Source: CAZIKF01 sp964539825
GTDB lineage: Bacteria > Muiribacteriota > UBA6191
DNA: 64,000 nucleotides
Reading direction: 5' to 3'
Assembly: GCA_964539825.1 (NCBI GenBank)
Contig: CAZIKF010000010.1
Location: 1 to 64,000 of the forward strand
Under the pieces are notes generated by a model that was given only the letters and a program-made list of their open reading frames with translations, was not told where the DNA came from and searched no databases. Numbering within the stretch: the stretch's first letter is position 1; each line of letters starts with the position of its first letter. Position numbers and translations under genes: made by a program. This document shows, in pieces, positions 27,844-37,520 of this stretch.

Positions 27844-28803
27844 ATGGGTCATGAGGACATCAAGATCGCCGTCAGCTCTACTTCCTTTTCAAGAAACGAA
27901 GTGTTGGTCAAGGAGCTGCTTCGTGTTTTTCCATGTGCCCGTTTCAGTACAGAGCCTTTTTTGAAGGAAATAGACCTGGCCAATTTTTACCAGGGCTGTG
28001 AAGGCATCGTGGTTGGTACAGAGAGAATCACCCGGTCCATTCTCCAATTGAATCCCCAGATCACAGTTCTAAGTAAATACGGGGTGGGCCTAAACAACCT
28101 TGATTTAGAGCTTTTAAAAGAATCTGGAATTCAACTTTGCGTAACACCCGGGATCAATCGAAACTGTGTTGCGGAACTAGCTTTAACTATGATGCTTAGC
28201 CTTTGTCATCGTATGGATGAGCTGACCCAGCTTCTTCGAACTGGCAAGTGGATGCGCGAAGGAGGTTCTGAACTAAGCTCTAAAACCATTGGGATCATCG
28301 GCTGTGGAAATGTCGGTTCCCGCCTCATCGAGTTATTGTCACCCATGAAATGTCGAATCTTGGTGGTTGATATTGAAAACCGCGTTGAATTTTGTAACAC
28401 TCACAATGCCCGGCAAGTCTCGTTGGAAAACCTGCTGCTCGAATCTGAAATCATCAGTTTGCATGTTCCTTTCACCAGGCTGACTGAATCTATGGTTAAT
28501 CAATCCTTCCTCGCCAACATGAATGCTGGCTCCCTTCTAATTAATACTTCGCGAGGAGAAGTGGTCTGTCTCGATTCACTATATCTTTCCCTAAAGGAGG
28601 GGCATCTTGGCGGGGCGGCTGTGGATGTGTACGCCCCCGAACCTCCAGGAATGCTGAAAATTTTTCAGTTGGCTAATTTATTACCTACTCCCCATATTGG
28701 TGGTGCAAGTAAGGAAGCCCGTCTTGCAATGGGTAGGGCGGCAATTCATCACCTGGTTAATTATTATTCAGGAGCGCGGAAAAAACGCGGTCCCAGTGAA
28801 TAG
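27844..28803 (+). CDS. D-isomer-specific 2-hydroxyacid dehydrogenase (phosphoglycerate dehydrogenase-like)
   Basis: The 319-residue NAD-dependent oxidoreductase has the glycine-rich loop GIIGCGNVGSRL. The substrate-domain YGVGLNNLD and the NTSRGEVV Arg segment follow, as does the AAVDVYAPEPP Glu. PTPHIGGAS contains the catalytic His. There is no C-terminal ACT domain, so if it is a 3-phosphoglycerate dehydrogenase (serine synthesis) it is the short type; a different 2-hydroxyacid substrate is equally possible. It is probably co-transcribed with argS. Its last 40 bases overlap the convergent peptidase gene. Confidence 0.85.
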   Translation: MGHEDIKIAVSSTSFSRNEVLVKELLRVFPCARFSTEPFLKEIDLANFYQGCEGIVVGTERITRSILQLNPQITVLSKYGVGLNNLDLELLKESGIQLCVTPGINRNCVAELALTMMLSLCHRMDELTQLLRTGKWMREGGSELSSKTIGIIGCGNVGSRLIELLSPMKCRILVVDIENRVEFCNTHNARQVSLENLLLESEIISLHVPFTRLTESMVNQSFLANMNAGSLLINTSRGEVVCLDSLYLSLKEGHLGGAAVDVYAPEPPGMLKIFQLANLLPTPHIGGASKEARLAMGRAAIHHLVNYYSGARKKRGPSE

Positions 28804-31265
28804 ATCCAATGTGATTGAAACGGTCTAAATACTCTTTGGTCATCAGGAATTCCGAGCGGTTCATTTAACCCAAAAATGACCTTCTTTTTCCAAATTCCCA
28901 AAGCGGTATCGAGGCGATAGACAATAGGTACGCTTAGTGGAATCTGACCATTTCCAGGGTCCTCACTCAATTGCAATGATTTCAAGTTCCAACCCCGGTG
29001 TAACTTGTACTGCGTCCTTGGTGGCCATACAGAACTCAGCGATAGAGTTTGGGTAGTGCTTGAATGTAGAAAAAAGCCGTCCCCAAATTGTAGTTCAGTA
29101 GAAACCCAGGCTGAATAGCTCTCTGCCTCGCAGCTTTGATTTTGAAGTTCAATCCCTTTGATTGAACCTCCTACCTCGGTATAAACACAGGGACCCAGGG
29201 TAAGACTCTGGCTTAGTCTGGTCATTAGTTCCCCCCAGGTTTCTCCTTGCTTAACAGGATCAAAGGCCAACATATTCCAGCCAGGCTCTACAGGAATATT
29301 TTGTGAACGCATCTGCGGTTCAACCTCTCCCAAAAACTCAAAGGTATAGGTCTCCCCCGCGCCAGCCCCTTGAAGATCTCCCAGTAATAATTCCAGGCGG
29401 CTCTCCTCAAGGCTCCACAGATCTTCCAGGGAATACCAGGTTAGTCGAATGGATTTTCCAATGGAGACTGTCTCAGCCTGGAGGCTGCTGGTGGACTCCG
29501 GAACAATCGGGACTGCGCTGCCAGGGGGGAAAACTCTGTAGGACAGCAGCGAATGGGTAGAGTTATCATCCTCAATTCTCATTTCAGCTTCAACACGATT
29601 CTCCTTTAAACTTAATTTAGGACCGAATGAGAAAAAGGGCTTGCCGCGAAAATCCTCCTCATCTATCGCCTCCAGATGCAGTTCATTAAATCCTCTTGAA
29701 CAGGAGGAAGTTGTGGACCACCAGGCTGCGAAGGAGCTTGTGCCGGGCTTCATAAGAGGTCTTGAAATTGTTGAGTGGAAACTACTCACATTTCTACCCA
29801 GGGCATAAAAGCAAGAAAGGGGGTCTGTTTCAGACTGACAGGCATCTACTGAGCTTCTAGAAGGCAACTGTAAGAGGTGAAAAGGGAGAGCACATACCTT
29901 ACAGGTATCAGTGGCACTATTCGCGCATTTGGCCTCAAATCTCAATCTCTGGTGGGAAGGACCGGGGTTTTGAATTTCAAGATAGCGAACTTCGTAATTT
30001 CGAGTTCTCGCAATTTGACCGGTACCCTGCAGCGAGAGATCTATTTTAGTCCCGGTAGGGAGTCTTCCCGAAAATGAATCTTGTCTCAAGTCTACAAAAT
30101 CAAGATCATAGGGGGCCTGGTCGAAGTACTGAGCCAGCACAAAATTTCCAAATATTGAATCTAGAGTGAATCCCTCATTGGAAAGAACACTGTTTAGACG
30201 CGGGAGATGGTCCACCTTTTGTTCCAGAAACTGCTGAATAACTCGATCTCCGTCAGGTCCAAGAGAATGCCAAAGATGAGAAAAAAAGAGATAGCCAAGA
30301 CCGTAATACTCTACCGACAGAGCTTGTATTTCAGTAGCCGCGTCTAAAAGATAGGTTGTTTCTGGATTTTCAAGGTAAAAGGAAACCTGTCCGGGAGCCT
30401 TCTGGGGGGTTGGTAAAATAGGACTTCCCGACCCTGGAAAGAAGGCCTTGGAAAAGACTCGAAAAATAGCAAATTGGGCCAGGCCTTCTACAACCCATTC
30501 TGAGGTTCTGAACCAAAAAGCGTCCCCTACGATCTGATAATGAATCAGGTGGAAGAGTTCATGGGCCAGAGTATGGAAGAAGTCTTCTCTTTTAGGAATT
30601 GAAGACCCGCTTCTCCCCGTTGGATTGGATGGATAAACATCCATATGTAGAAGATTCATTTGTGCGCCGCGGGAATCTTGATCAAAGGGATCGAAAAAAC
30701 CTCCGATAAACCCCCCATCCAGATCAAAATTATCTTGAATATCATAGAGAAGAATATGAAGCCCCGAAAAAAGAGCCCCGGACGGCTCATTGATAGGTCC
30801 AAATGTCTCCAGGGCTGTGGGAATCACTATGGATTCTAAGATTTCACCAACCTCATCAATCGTACTTTGACGATCTTCTGTCAGGGTTCCCACCACACCC
30901 TGCCGATTCAGATGATTTGCTACGGCCTCATTCCACAAAGCATCTTCAACCCATATGACCAGATCCAAGCCTCCCGGCAGGGTTTTGACCCAACGTACAG
31001 TGGCTGGTACAAAATAGTTAGGGGAACTGGCAAAAGGATCAAAGCTAAAGACCTCAAAGTTTCGTCTTGTAAGAAGAGACGCCCGTGCTGAGCTTTGAAT
31101 TGTTTGATACCTTTGAATCGAGTTCGACGGAAGACTGGTTCGTGCTGCTCGTAAATTTTGTGTAGCGCAGCTTTGTGCCGGCCTAACGGCCTCCAGGTTA
31201 GAGTGCAGGAAAAACCACAGGACTGAAAAAAAAAGTGCGCTCCTGAAAAGCTTTATTTTATTCAA
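28764..31265 (-). CDS. Secreted HExxH metalloprotease (M30/hyicolysin-like) with C-terminal modules
   Basis: The 833-residue protein has a signal peptide (about 1-25). Its catalytic domain contains LAHELFHLIHYQ with HELFH at residues 235-239, and WVVEGLAQF downstream, giving a gluzincin-type zinc site as in peptidase family M30. The second half is beta-rich, and the C-terminus carries two modules beginning with GWN (PGWNMLAFDP and RGWNLKSLQL). Similar GWN modules recur in secreted proteins of diverse bacteria. It is likely an extracellular protease. The start is a TTG at 31265. Confidence 0.75.
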   Translation of the reverse strand: MNKIKLFRSALFFSVLWFFLHSNLEAVRPAQSCATQNLRAARTSLPSNSIQRYQTIQSSARASLLTRRNFEVFSFDPFASSPNYFVPATVRWVKTLPGGLDLVIWVEDALWNEAVANHLNRQGVVGTLTEDRQSTIDEVGEILESIVIPTALETFGPINEPSGALFSGLHILLYDIQDNFDLDGGFIGGFFDPFDQDSRGAQMNLLHMDVYPSNPTGRSGSSIPKREDFFHTLAHELFHLIHYQIVGDAFWFRTSEWVVEGLAQFAIFRVFSKAFFPGSGSPILPTPQKAPGQVSFYLENPETTYLLDAATEIQALSVEYYGLGYLFFSHLWHSLGPDGDRVIQQFLEQKVDHLPRLNSVLSNEGFTLDSIFGNFVLAQYFDQAPYDLDFVDLRQDSFSGRLPTGTKIDLSLQGTGQIARTRNYEVRYLEIQNPGPSHQRLRFEAKCANSATDTCKVCALPFHLLQLPSRSSVDACQSETDPLSCFYALGRNVSSFHSTISRPLMKPGTSSFAAWWSTTSSCSRGFNELHLEAIDEEDFRGKPFFSFGPKLSLKENRVEAEMRIEDDNSTHSLLSYRVFPPGSAVPIVPESTSSLQAETVSIGKSIRLTWYSLEDLWSLEESRLELLLGDLQGAGAGETYTFEFLGEVEPQMRSQNIPVEPGWNMLAFDPVKQGETWGELMTRLSQSLTLGPCVYTEVGGSIKGIELQNQSCEAESYSAWVSTELQFGDGFFLHSSTTQTLSLSSVWPPRTQYKLHRGWNLKSLQLSEDPGNGQIPLSVPIVYRLDTALGIWKKKVIFGLNEPLGIPDDQRVFRPFQSHWIYSLGPRFFRAPE

Positions 31266-31313
31266 AGGAATAACCTAAGTCTTAGTCTTTTGGTAGGCCT
31301 TCTATAGCTACTG

Positions 31314-32321
31314 TTACAGAATACCTAAAGCCTTTTTCAATATGGTGGATTTTGGTCTCAAACATTCGTACGCACCGGCCTTCAGGCTCTTTTGTTTATA
31401 TACTTCACAGCGCAGATGATACCGCGTGATGTGATGGGTAAAGGAGCCGGCATGTACAAAGTCTTCCATGTCTTCGTCACACAACTCCTCTAAATAGCTC
31501 ACAACCTGCTCCTTTTGCATACTCTCACTGGACTCCAGGAAGAGGGGGAAAGAATATCCGGGTTGGTACCCACGCCAACTTGAAGAGGCCACAAGAAGCT
31601 CACCCTTCATTGTCCCCAGGTACAAGTAGAGCCAAATCCTTACCTTTCCTTCCTTTTCTATCTTTTGCGGAAATTGGCTTTGGGTTTCATAGCGACTGGA
31701 TAGACAACCAACCTTAACTGGGCATTGGCTGCATTTTGGAAGACGGGGTGTACAGACCAGCGCTCCTAGCTCCATAAGTGCCTGATTTGAATCACCAGGC
31801 CGATAGGGATCTAAAAAATCTCGACTAAGAACGTGATGAACTTCCTTCTTAGTCTCCCTTCTAGAGGGATTGCCTTTGATTTGCCCGAAACGTGAAACGA
31901 AGCGAAACACATTACCGTCCAATACCGCTACAGTTTGGTCAAAAGCAATGGATGCCAGAGCCGCTGAGGTGTAGTCTCCTATACCGGGTAATTTTCTAAG
32001 TTCTGCTGTTTCTTGGGGAAAATTCCCTCCAAAGTTTTCGTGAATCCACTCACAAGTTTTTTTTAAGTTTCGGGCTCTGCTGTAATACCCCAACCCTTCC
32101 CAAGCCTCAAGGACCAGTGTTTCAGATGAGTGAGCGAGAGCCTCAGAAGTTGGAAATTTATCGAGAAATCGACGGTACAAATTTCTTACAGACTCTACTT
32201 TAGTTTGCTGAAGCATCACCTCTGAAACCAGGATTTCATAGGGATCGCGAGTTTTTCGCCAGGGAAGGTCTCTCTTATTTTGATCGTACCAGGAGAGAAG
32301 ATTCTTGAGATGGCCTGCCAC
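31314..32321 (-). CDS. mutY: A/G-specific adenine DNA glycosylase
   Basis: The 335-residue enzyme removes adenine mispaired with 8-oxoguanine. It has the HhH-GPD core: LPWRKTRDPYEILVSEVMLQQT, the helix-hairpin-helix LRKLPGIGDYTSAA and the catalytic Asp in AVLDGNVFR. A [4Fe-4S] cluster site with C-x6-C-x2-C-x5-C spacing (CTPRLPKCSQCPVKVGC) follows. The C-terminal NUDIX-like domain is short. GTG start. It lies 17 bases after the Ig-like lipoprotein gene on the same strand. Confidence 0.94.
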   Translation of the reverse strand: MAGHLKNLLSWYDQNKRDLPWRKTRDPYEILVSEVMLQQTKVESVRNLYRRFLDKFPTSEALAHSSETLVLEAWEGLGYYSRARNLKKTCEWIHENFGGNFPQETAELRKLPGIGDYTSAALASIAFDQTVAVLDGNVFRFVSRFGQIKGNPSRRETKKEVHHVLSRDFLDPYRPGDSNQALMELGALVCTPRLPKCSQCPVKVGCLSSRYETQSQFPQKIEKEGKVRIWLYLYLGTMKGELLVASSSWRGYQPGYSFPLFLESSESMQKEQVVSYLEELCDEDMEDFVHAGSFTHHITRYHLRCEVYKQKSLKAGAYECLRPKSTILKKALGIL

Positions 32322-32338
32322 TATGGTTTGTCAAAAGG

Positions 32339-33427
32339 CTAATTGCCTGTAGTGAATGTACTTCGGAATTCTTGAAAGAATTCATCTTGCGCGGTTTTCA
32401 CCCCATTGACAAGAATTTCGTAGCGGGTAACGGAATCTAGCCCGGGATCGCCCTCAGAAAGCCTGGTTTGAAAAGTCACTTTCGTATCACCTTGCTCAAA
32501 GGTAGGCTCTCCTTTGAAGAAAAACTCCTGCTGAATTCCAAATGCTTTTCTAAGTTTAACATTCCCGATCACCGAGTCTCTGGCTACGGCACCTTGAAAA
32601 AATATTTCTACGGGAGTTCCTGTAGATACATTGATAGATCCGGTTGAAGGTGTCACCGCGTTAATGCGAACTGGATCTGTTCTGAAATCCCAACTAACCT
32701 CATCTAATCGGGCACCCTGGATGGACTGTATGTCCCTGAGGATTACATAATAGTGGGAAGAAAACTTAAGCCTTCCATTGATTGGATTCAGAGTAAGCCT
32801 GCGGATAGTATCATCATACTCAAGGTTAGCTTCTAGCTTTGTGGCGAAAGATGTTTCCCCTCCAAAGCTCTGTTCAAAGGCAAAGAAGTTATTGGACGAA
32901 AGATTAGCCGCATCGATGGACTGATTAAAACGCGCAAAAATTTCCTGTTTGCCCAATCCCGTAACTTTGACACCCACACTGCCGTTTCGCGGATTGAATG
33001 ATTCGAGCAAAAGGACGGGGGTGGTTGTAAAGTGAAAAATATGGGGAGGAACAAATTCTTTGTTTAATCCCACCACTTGATCCACGTTGACTTCATATCT
33101 TTCTCCAGCCTTCAAAAAAATCAGGGGGCGAAAGGTTGCCGCTCGGGTTTGAGAATTATATTCGATGGCTCCGGGAACATTTGTTCCACTACGAGTACTT
33201 ACCAGGAAGGTAGCTCGATTTAAGGTGTTCTCGTTAATGTCACTTTCAAAGGTCACTGAGATAGTCTGGTCCAGGGGAACGTTGGCCTGGTTCTCGGCTG
33301 GTTCCACTCTTACAATCGAGAGAGATGGGGGGGGGATTGATTCAAATGGATCTCCCGCATTGCATCCAATCATCAAAATCAGGGAAAGGAGCAGCCCTGA
33401 AGTTATGAGAGAATGTAGGACTTTCAT
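32339..33427 (-). CDS. Lipoprotein with bacterial Ig-like (Big_5) domains
   Basis: The 362-residue lipoprotein has a signal peptide and lipobox ending at Cys22 (LMIGC). The mature part has about three Ig-like domains of the SbsA/Big_5 type, each with a pattern like 'VxPAxNQANVPLDQTISVTF' and 'GSVGVKVT...IFARFNQSID'. Such domains usually serve as spacers or adhesive modules at the cell surface. It is divergent from the secreted-protein operon at 33536 and upstream of mutY. Confidence 0.75.
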   Translation of the reverse strand: MKVLHSLITSGLLLSLILMIGCNAGDPFESIPPPSLSIVRVEPAENQANVPLDQTISVTFESDINENTLNRATFLVSTRSGTNVPGAIEYNSQTRAATFRPLIFLKAGERYEVNVDQVVGLNKEFVPPHIFHFTTTPVLLLESFNPRNGSVGVKVTGLGKQEIFARFNQSIDAANLSSNNFFAFEQSFGGETSFATKLEANLEYDDTIRRLTLNPINGRLKFSSHYYVILRDIQSIQGARLDEVSWDFRTDPVRINAVTPSTGSINVSTGTPVEIFFQGAVARDSVIGNVKLRKAFGIQQEFFFKGEPTFEQGDTKVTFQTRLSEGDPGLDSVTRYEILVNGVKTAQDEFFQEFRSTFTTGN

Positions 33428-33501
33428 GGTACTTTCATCGGTCCTCTACTTCGGAACTTCGAGAAAATTTAAGGATTCGCTCTTTGATTCCGAGCAAAAT
33501 T

Positions 33502-33529
33502 TTGACAAAATGAGTTTAGTATCTATAGT
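33502..33529 (+). promoter_or_regulatory. Sigma-70-type promoter, probably leaderless
   Basis: TTGACA (33502-33507), a 16-base spacer and TATAGT (33524-33529, five of six consensus). The ATG of the next gene is at 33536, six bases beyond the -10 box, where transcription should start. No ribosome-binding site can fit, so the mRNA is predicted to begin at or next to its AUG. Confidence 0.65.
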
Positions 33530-33535
33530 TTTTGT

Positions 33536-34093
33536 ATGAATTTTCGCTCTCTGCTACTTGGACTGCTATTTATAGGGGTTGGATTCGGAACAACCCTGCG
33601 GGTTCTCCCGTTCAATGAACTCGTCCAAAAATCTGATCTCATCGTTTCGGGGACTATTCTTAAATCAGAAACTCAATTTCTAAACGGCCACATTTGGACT
33701 CGGTATTCCCTACGAATTCTTGAAACGCTTAAAGGTTCCCATCAGGAACTTCTCGAGTTCGAGCAACCAGGTGGAGTGGTGGGTAAGTATCAAACCCTTG
33801 TTTCTGGAACAGCGGAGTTAAAACCAGATTCCTCGGTTTGTCTTTTTCTCTGGCTGGACTCAAAGGGGGCTTACCAGATACTGGGATTGGAACAGGGACA
33901 CTTCCCGCTTATCTCATTTGGAGAGGAAACCCTGGTTCCACTTGCCTCAAGGCAACTGCGGAACCTTGAAACCAAGGTTCGTCACAGCTATCTGAAATAT
34001 GGGTTAAATACAGAGGTTGACCAACTGCGTGAGTTTCTGGCAAGACCAACCTGGACACGTTTTAAAGGCCTGGTAAGAACCTATGATCATTAG
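33536..34093 (+). CDS. Small exported protein upstream of matrixin protease
   Basis: The 185-residue protein has a signal peptide (about 1-18). The mature part follows a recurring pattern of small secreted proteins: a 'SDLIVSGTILKSE' strand pair, an 'IWTRYSLRILETLKG' segment, then a Gly-rich loop and LKPDSSVCLFL. Proteins of this pattern are often encoded beside matrixin-like peptidases. A chaperone, inhibitor or substrate role can only be guessed. Its last 11 bases overlap the start of the protease gene. Expected to be read from the leaderless promoter just upstream. Confidence 0.6.
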   Translation: MNFRSLLLGLLFIGVGFGTTLRVLPFNELVQKSDLIVSGTILKSETQFLNGHIWTRYSLRILETLKGSHQELLEFEQPGGVVGKYQTLVSGTAELKPDSSVCLFLWLDSKGAYQILGLEQGHFPLISFGEETLVPLASRQLRNLETKVRHSYLKYGLNTEVDQLREFLARPTWTRFKGLVRTYDH

Positions 34094-37000
34094 GATTTTG
34101 GTCTTATCATTTACCCTCTCAATTATCAATAATTGCTGGGCTGGAATTCATTTCTTTGCCCGTGATGTGGGAGGGAACCTGGGTGTTGTACTTTGGAGAC
34201 AAACACCTATTTTAATTGAGATTAATGCGTCCACCTCCGATTCTCTCTCTAATGCCGAGGTCATCGACGAGGTAAATGGCGCACTTGACCAGTGGGAGTC
34301 CATTCCCAGTGCTTCGGTAGTTTTTCAACGATCCACCACTCTTATTTCAGCTCCAAACCTCGGGGGACAGCCAGATTTTCGCAACTTCGTCTCCTTTAGT
34401 TCCGGTAGCTTTAACCCAGGAGTTATCGCGCTCACGTTCGTTACCTCAGATACTGCTGAAAAGGAAATCGTAGATGCGGATATTCAGTTTAACAAGGGTG
34501 AGTTCCGTTTTCTTAGTGAGGCACAGGGCCCATCAGATGTAAATAATTTGAGAATCGTGCTTAGAAATGTTGCCACTCATGAAATTGGTCATCTTCTTGG
34601 ATTTGACCATTCTCCCCTGACCCAAAACAGCTTCGATATTTTTCCAATTCCAGAAAGCACGATGTTTCCTATCTTTGATGATCGACAGGGAACTTTGGAG
34701 CAGGATGATATATCCATACTAAGTTTTACCTATCCTGCTCATGGAAATAACCATACGGGTATTATCGAGGGTGTGGTTCTCAATGGCGATTTCGCACTTG
34801 ATGCCAGTCTCGGTGCCCATGTGGTCGCATGGGATAATCTCAATAATCCGAGTGTGGCTGTTTCCACAGTCTCTGGTTTGAGCTCAACGGGTGTAAATCT
34901 CTCCGGATATTATAAAATCGAAGGCTTACCGCCAGGAAACTACAAAGTATTTATCGAACCCTTTCCTATCCTGGCTGAACGCGGAGATGCTGAACTTGCA
35001 CAGGACTTTGACTTTCTTAACCAGGTGACCTCTTCTTTTAAGAACTCTTATCTCTTTAAGGCCAGAACCTTCCCTGTTGAATTCTGGCACGCTTCTTCAG
35101 AATCCTCCTTTGAGATTTCCACAGGATTCTTAGATGCCGAGCAGGTCTTTATTAATGAACTTCCTCAAAACCAAAAACAACGTGTTGATTTCGCTACAAA
35201 TCAGGCCAACCAGGACTTAAACCTGTCCAATTCAATTTTGGAGACTGATCGGGAAATTCTCTATGCAAACGGTACTTCAAACACTAATTTAAGATTCTTG
35301 CCAAGAGATGCTCTGCTCAACCCTATTCCCACAGATTTGAGCTCTCGTCTAAGATTAACCCTCAGCACTGGAAGTTTTTCTTCTTCTTCCATTCTTACCC
35401 AAACCACACCCATATTTCAAAACGATGGCAGTTTCACCTATGTGGCGGAAATATTCAGTACAACTCTACCCCCCAATGTTTCTCGGGTCACAGCCTTTGT
35501 TCAGGTGTTTATTGATCAAAATTCTTCTCCGATCTTTCTCTCCCCACTTCAAATTGCCTTTGAAAAGGCAGATCCGGCAAATACAGAGGTCCTGTTTCTT
35601 CCCGATCCGGATAAGTTTGACGAGGATGCGATTCCTCAACAAAAAAGGGATATATTTGCCGATGGCTTAAGTCCCGCGACCTTTCGCATCATACCCAAGT
35701 TTTCTAATCAGGAGACCATTGTAGACCCCATTCCCTTGAACGTGGAATTAACAAGATTGAGTGTTGATCCCCTGGAGGCGTCCATTACAACTTTTCCAGT
35801 CGTCTCTATTGGTGAAAACCAGTATCAGACGACGATGACAAACTCTTTGCCAGGCGTGATAAGGCCGATTGTCACTCTAGATAGCGTACAGCTTGAGGAA
35901 CAGGATCAAATTCGATTCTCTGCGATCAGCCCTACCCAGTCCCGTTTTACACTAGATGCAAACACCATCCACATTCAACATCCGCTGATTGAGACCACAC
36001 CTGTTGCTCGGATCAGTATTGAGCCGGCTCTTGAGGACGGGAGTGTGGTAGAGACCCCATTAGCGACAAATCTATTTAATATAATCCTGCTGGATTCGGG
36101 CGGAAACCCTTCTTCCATTCAGGCTGGTGCAGTGACCGGCCCCCTCTTTGATCAAGCCAAAAACCTTTTTTATCGATCAGAGGTAATTGCATCCTCAACT
36201 GTACAAGAACTCCAGGTCCGTGTAGAAATTTCCGGTAAGCAGTTGTCTACGATAGAAACTCTTAGCTTTTCAGTAAGTGATCCTTCCCTCTCTGAGATTC
36301 GATCGCGTAGTGACTATCTTCTTGCGGATTCCACCCAACGAGCAATCATTGACGTCCTTCCCAGGTTCTCTGACAACACATTGGTGAACGTAGATCTTTC
36401 TGAGCTGATTTTTCTGAGTACAAATCTTGGTACCTTGCAGGGCAAGAATGGAGATCAGACTTCAATCTCTAATCCTGCTATTAAACCGTCTTTTCAGGGA
36501 AGTGGAATTCTCACCGCGGTGTTATCTCCGGGGGCTCAGGCAGGAGACGCCCTGATTTCCGGTCGAATCCAAACCCAGGGGTTTCAGGATATAGACCAAC
36601 AAGCCCTCGTACGGATCGCCAGGGGAAACGCCAATCTACTACGTGTCAATTTGCTGGAGAATGTCATTCCAGCAGACGCAAAGACAATTACCACAATGAC
36701 TGTCACACCCTTATTTCCGGATGCAACTCCCATTGGAAAAGAGTTTCCCGCTTCTTCTCTTCTAGCCACAATCACTGCTGGCGAATTTTTAAAGAAAACG
36801 CCTACCCCTGGTAATCCGGAACTTTTTACCCTGGTTTCAGCAGGCCGTGAAAACGTGAGTCTTTTCAATAATGAGGATGGTTCATTTGAGCTCTCTATTC
36901 GCTCAACTGGATTTTCTACACGAGCAGAGATCCGATTCCTTGTAGATAATGTTCTATCTTTGATAATACGTACCATCACATTTAGCGTTTCTGGATCCGC

Positions 37001-37520
37001 TGATCCTGAAAAAACATTGATCGAAATTGAGAATCCCTACCTCTTCGCCGATGGAATCTCAAGAACACGAATTGATATTTTTCCACGGTCCCCAACGGGC
37101 GAACCAGTAATTCTTCCTGAAACTTCTACCGTACTCCTTCTCAATTCAGCGGGACGTCTTGTTGGAACCCTGCTTAAGAATCCAGATTTTTCTTATTCCC
37201 AATTCTTAGAGTCGGAGCCCTCATCAATTCGCACCTCTGCACTAATCCAAATTCTCATTGATGGAATTCTCATGACACCTCCAGAGGATATCTCCGTAGT
37301 ATTTCTCAACCTGGACATTTCCAGCCTGTCTCCTGAGATTGGAATTCCAGACCAGGGTCTTATCGACGGATTTGATATATCCATTCTTTCCAGGGCTATT
37401 CGAAAAAGAGTATGCAGTGGGGGCCTGGGAGACTGTAGATATGACTTTGACCAGGATGGCGATGTGGACTTTTTTGACTTAGAGATTGTCGAGAGGGCTT
37501 ATGGCAAGAAAGCTCCTTAA
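34083..37520 (+). CDS. Secreted matrixin-type metalloprotease with Ig-like repeats and C-terminal dockerin-like module
   Basis: The 1145-residue protein has a signal peptide (about 1-20). Its metzincin catalytic domain carries HEIGHLLGFDH (residues 166-176), the full HExxHxxGxxH zinc motif, with a Met-turn-like ESTMFPIF after it. A carboxypeptidase-regulatory-like beta domain follows (about 225-330). Then come five to six Ig/invasin-like repeats with recurring '(L/I)FADG(I/L)S...I.P' motifs. The last ~55 residues contain an F-hand Ca-binding loop, DFDQDGDVDFFDLEIVERA, preceded by a weaker copy (GLIDGFDISILSRAI). That is the layout of a type I-like dockerin. It overlaps the cohesin-like lipoprotein gene by 20 bases. 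Confidence 0.82.
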   Translation: MIIRILVLSFTLSIINNCWAGIHFFARDVGGNLGVVLWRQTPILIEINASTSDSLSNAEVIDEVNGALDQWESIPSASVVFQRSTTLISAPNLGGQPDFRNFVSFSSGSFNPGVIALTFVTSDTAEKEIVDADIQFNKGEFRFLSEAQGPSDVNNLRIVLRNVATHEIGHLLGFDHSPLTQNSFDIFPIPESTMFPIFDDRQGTLEQDDISILSFTYPAHGNNHTGIIEGVVLNGDFALDASLGAHVVAWDNLNNPSVAVSTVSGLSSTGVNLSGYYKIEGLPPGNYKVFIEPFPILAERGDAELAQDFDFLNQVTSSFKNSYLFKARTFPVEFWHASSESSFEISTGFLDAEQVFINELPQNQKQRVDFATNQANQDLNLSNSILETDREILYANGTSNTNLRFLPRDALLNPIPTDLSSRLRLTLSTGSFSSSSILTQTTPIFQNDGSFTYVAEIFSTTLPPNVSRVTAFVQVFIDQNSSPIFLSPLQIAFEKADPANTEVLFLPDPDKFDEDAIPQQKRDIFADGLSPATFRIIPKFSNQETIVDPIPLNVELTRLSVDPLEASITTFPVVSIGENQYQTTMTNSLPGVIRPIVTLDSVQLEEQDQIRFSAISPTQSRFTLDANTIHIQHPLIETTPVARISIEPALEDGSVVETPLATNLFNIILLDSGGNPSSIQAGAVTGPLFDQAKNLFYRSEVIASSTVQELQVRVEISGKQLSTIETLSFSVSDPSLSEIRSRSDYLLADSTQRAIIDVLPRFSDNTLVNVDLSELIFLSTNLGTLQGKNGDQTSISNPAIKPSFQGSGILTAVLSPGAQAGDALISGRIQTQGFQDIDQQALVRIARGNANLLRVNLLENVIPADAKTITTMTVTPLFPDATPIGKEFPASSLLATITAGEFLKKTPTPGNPELFTLVSAGRENVSLFNNEDGSFELSIRSTGFSTRAEIRFLVDNVLSLIIRTITFSVSGSADPEKTLIEIENPYLFADGISRTRIDIFPRSPTGEPVILPETSTVLLLNSAGRLVGTLLKNPDFSYSQFLESEPSSIRTSALIQILIDGILMTPPEDISVVFLNLDISSLSPEIGIPDQGLIDGFDISILSRAIRKRVCSGGLGDCRYDFDQDGDVDFFDLEIVERAYGKKAP

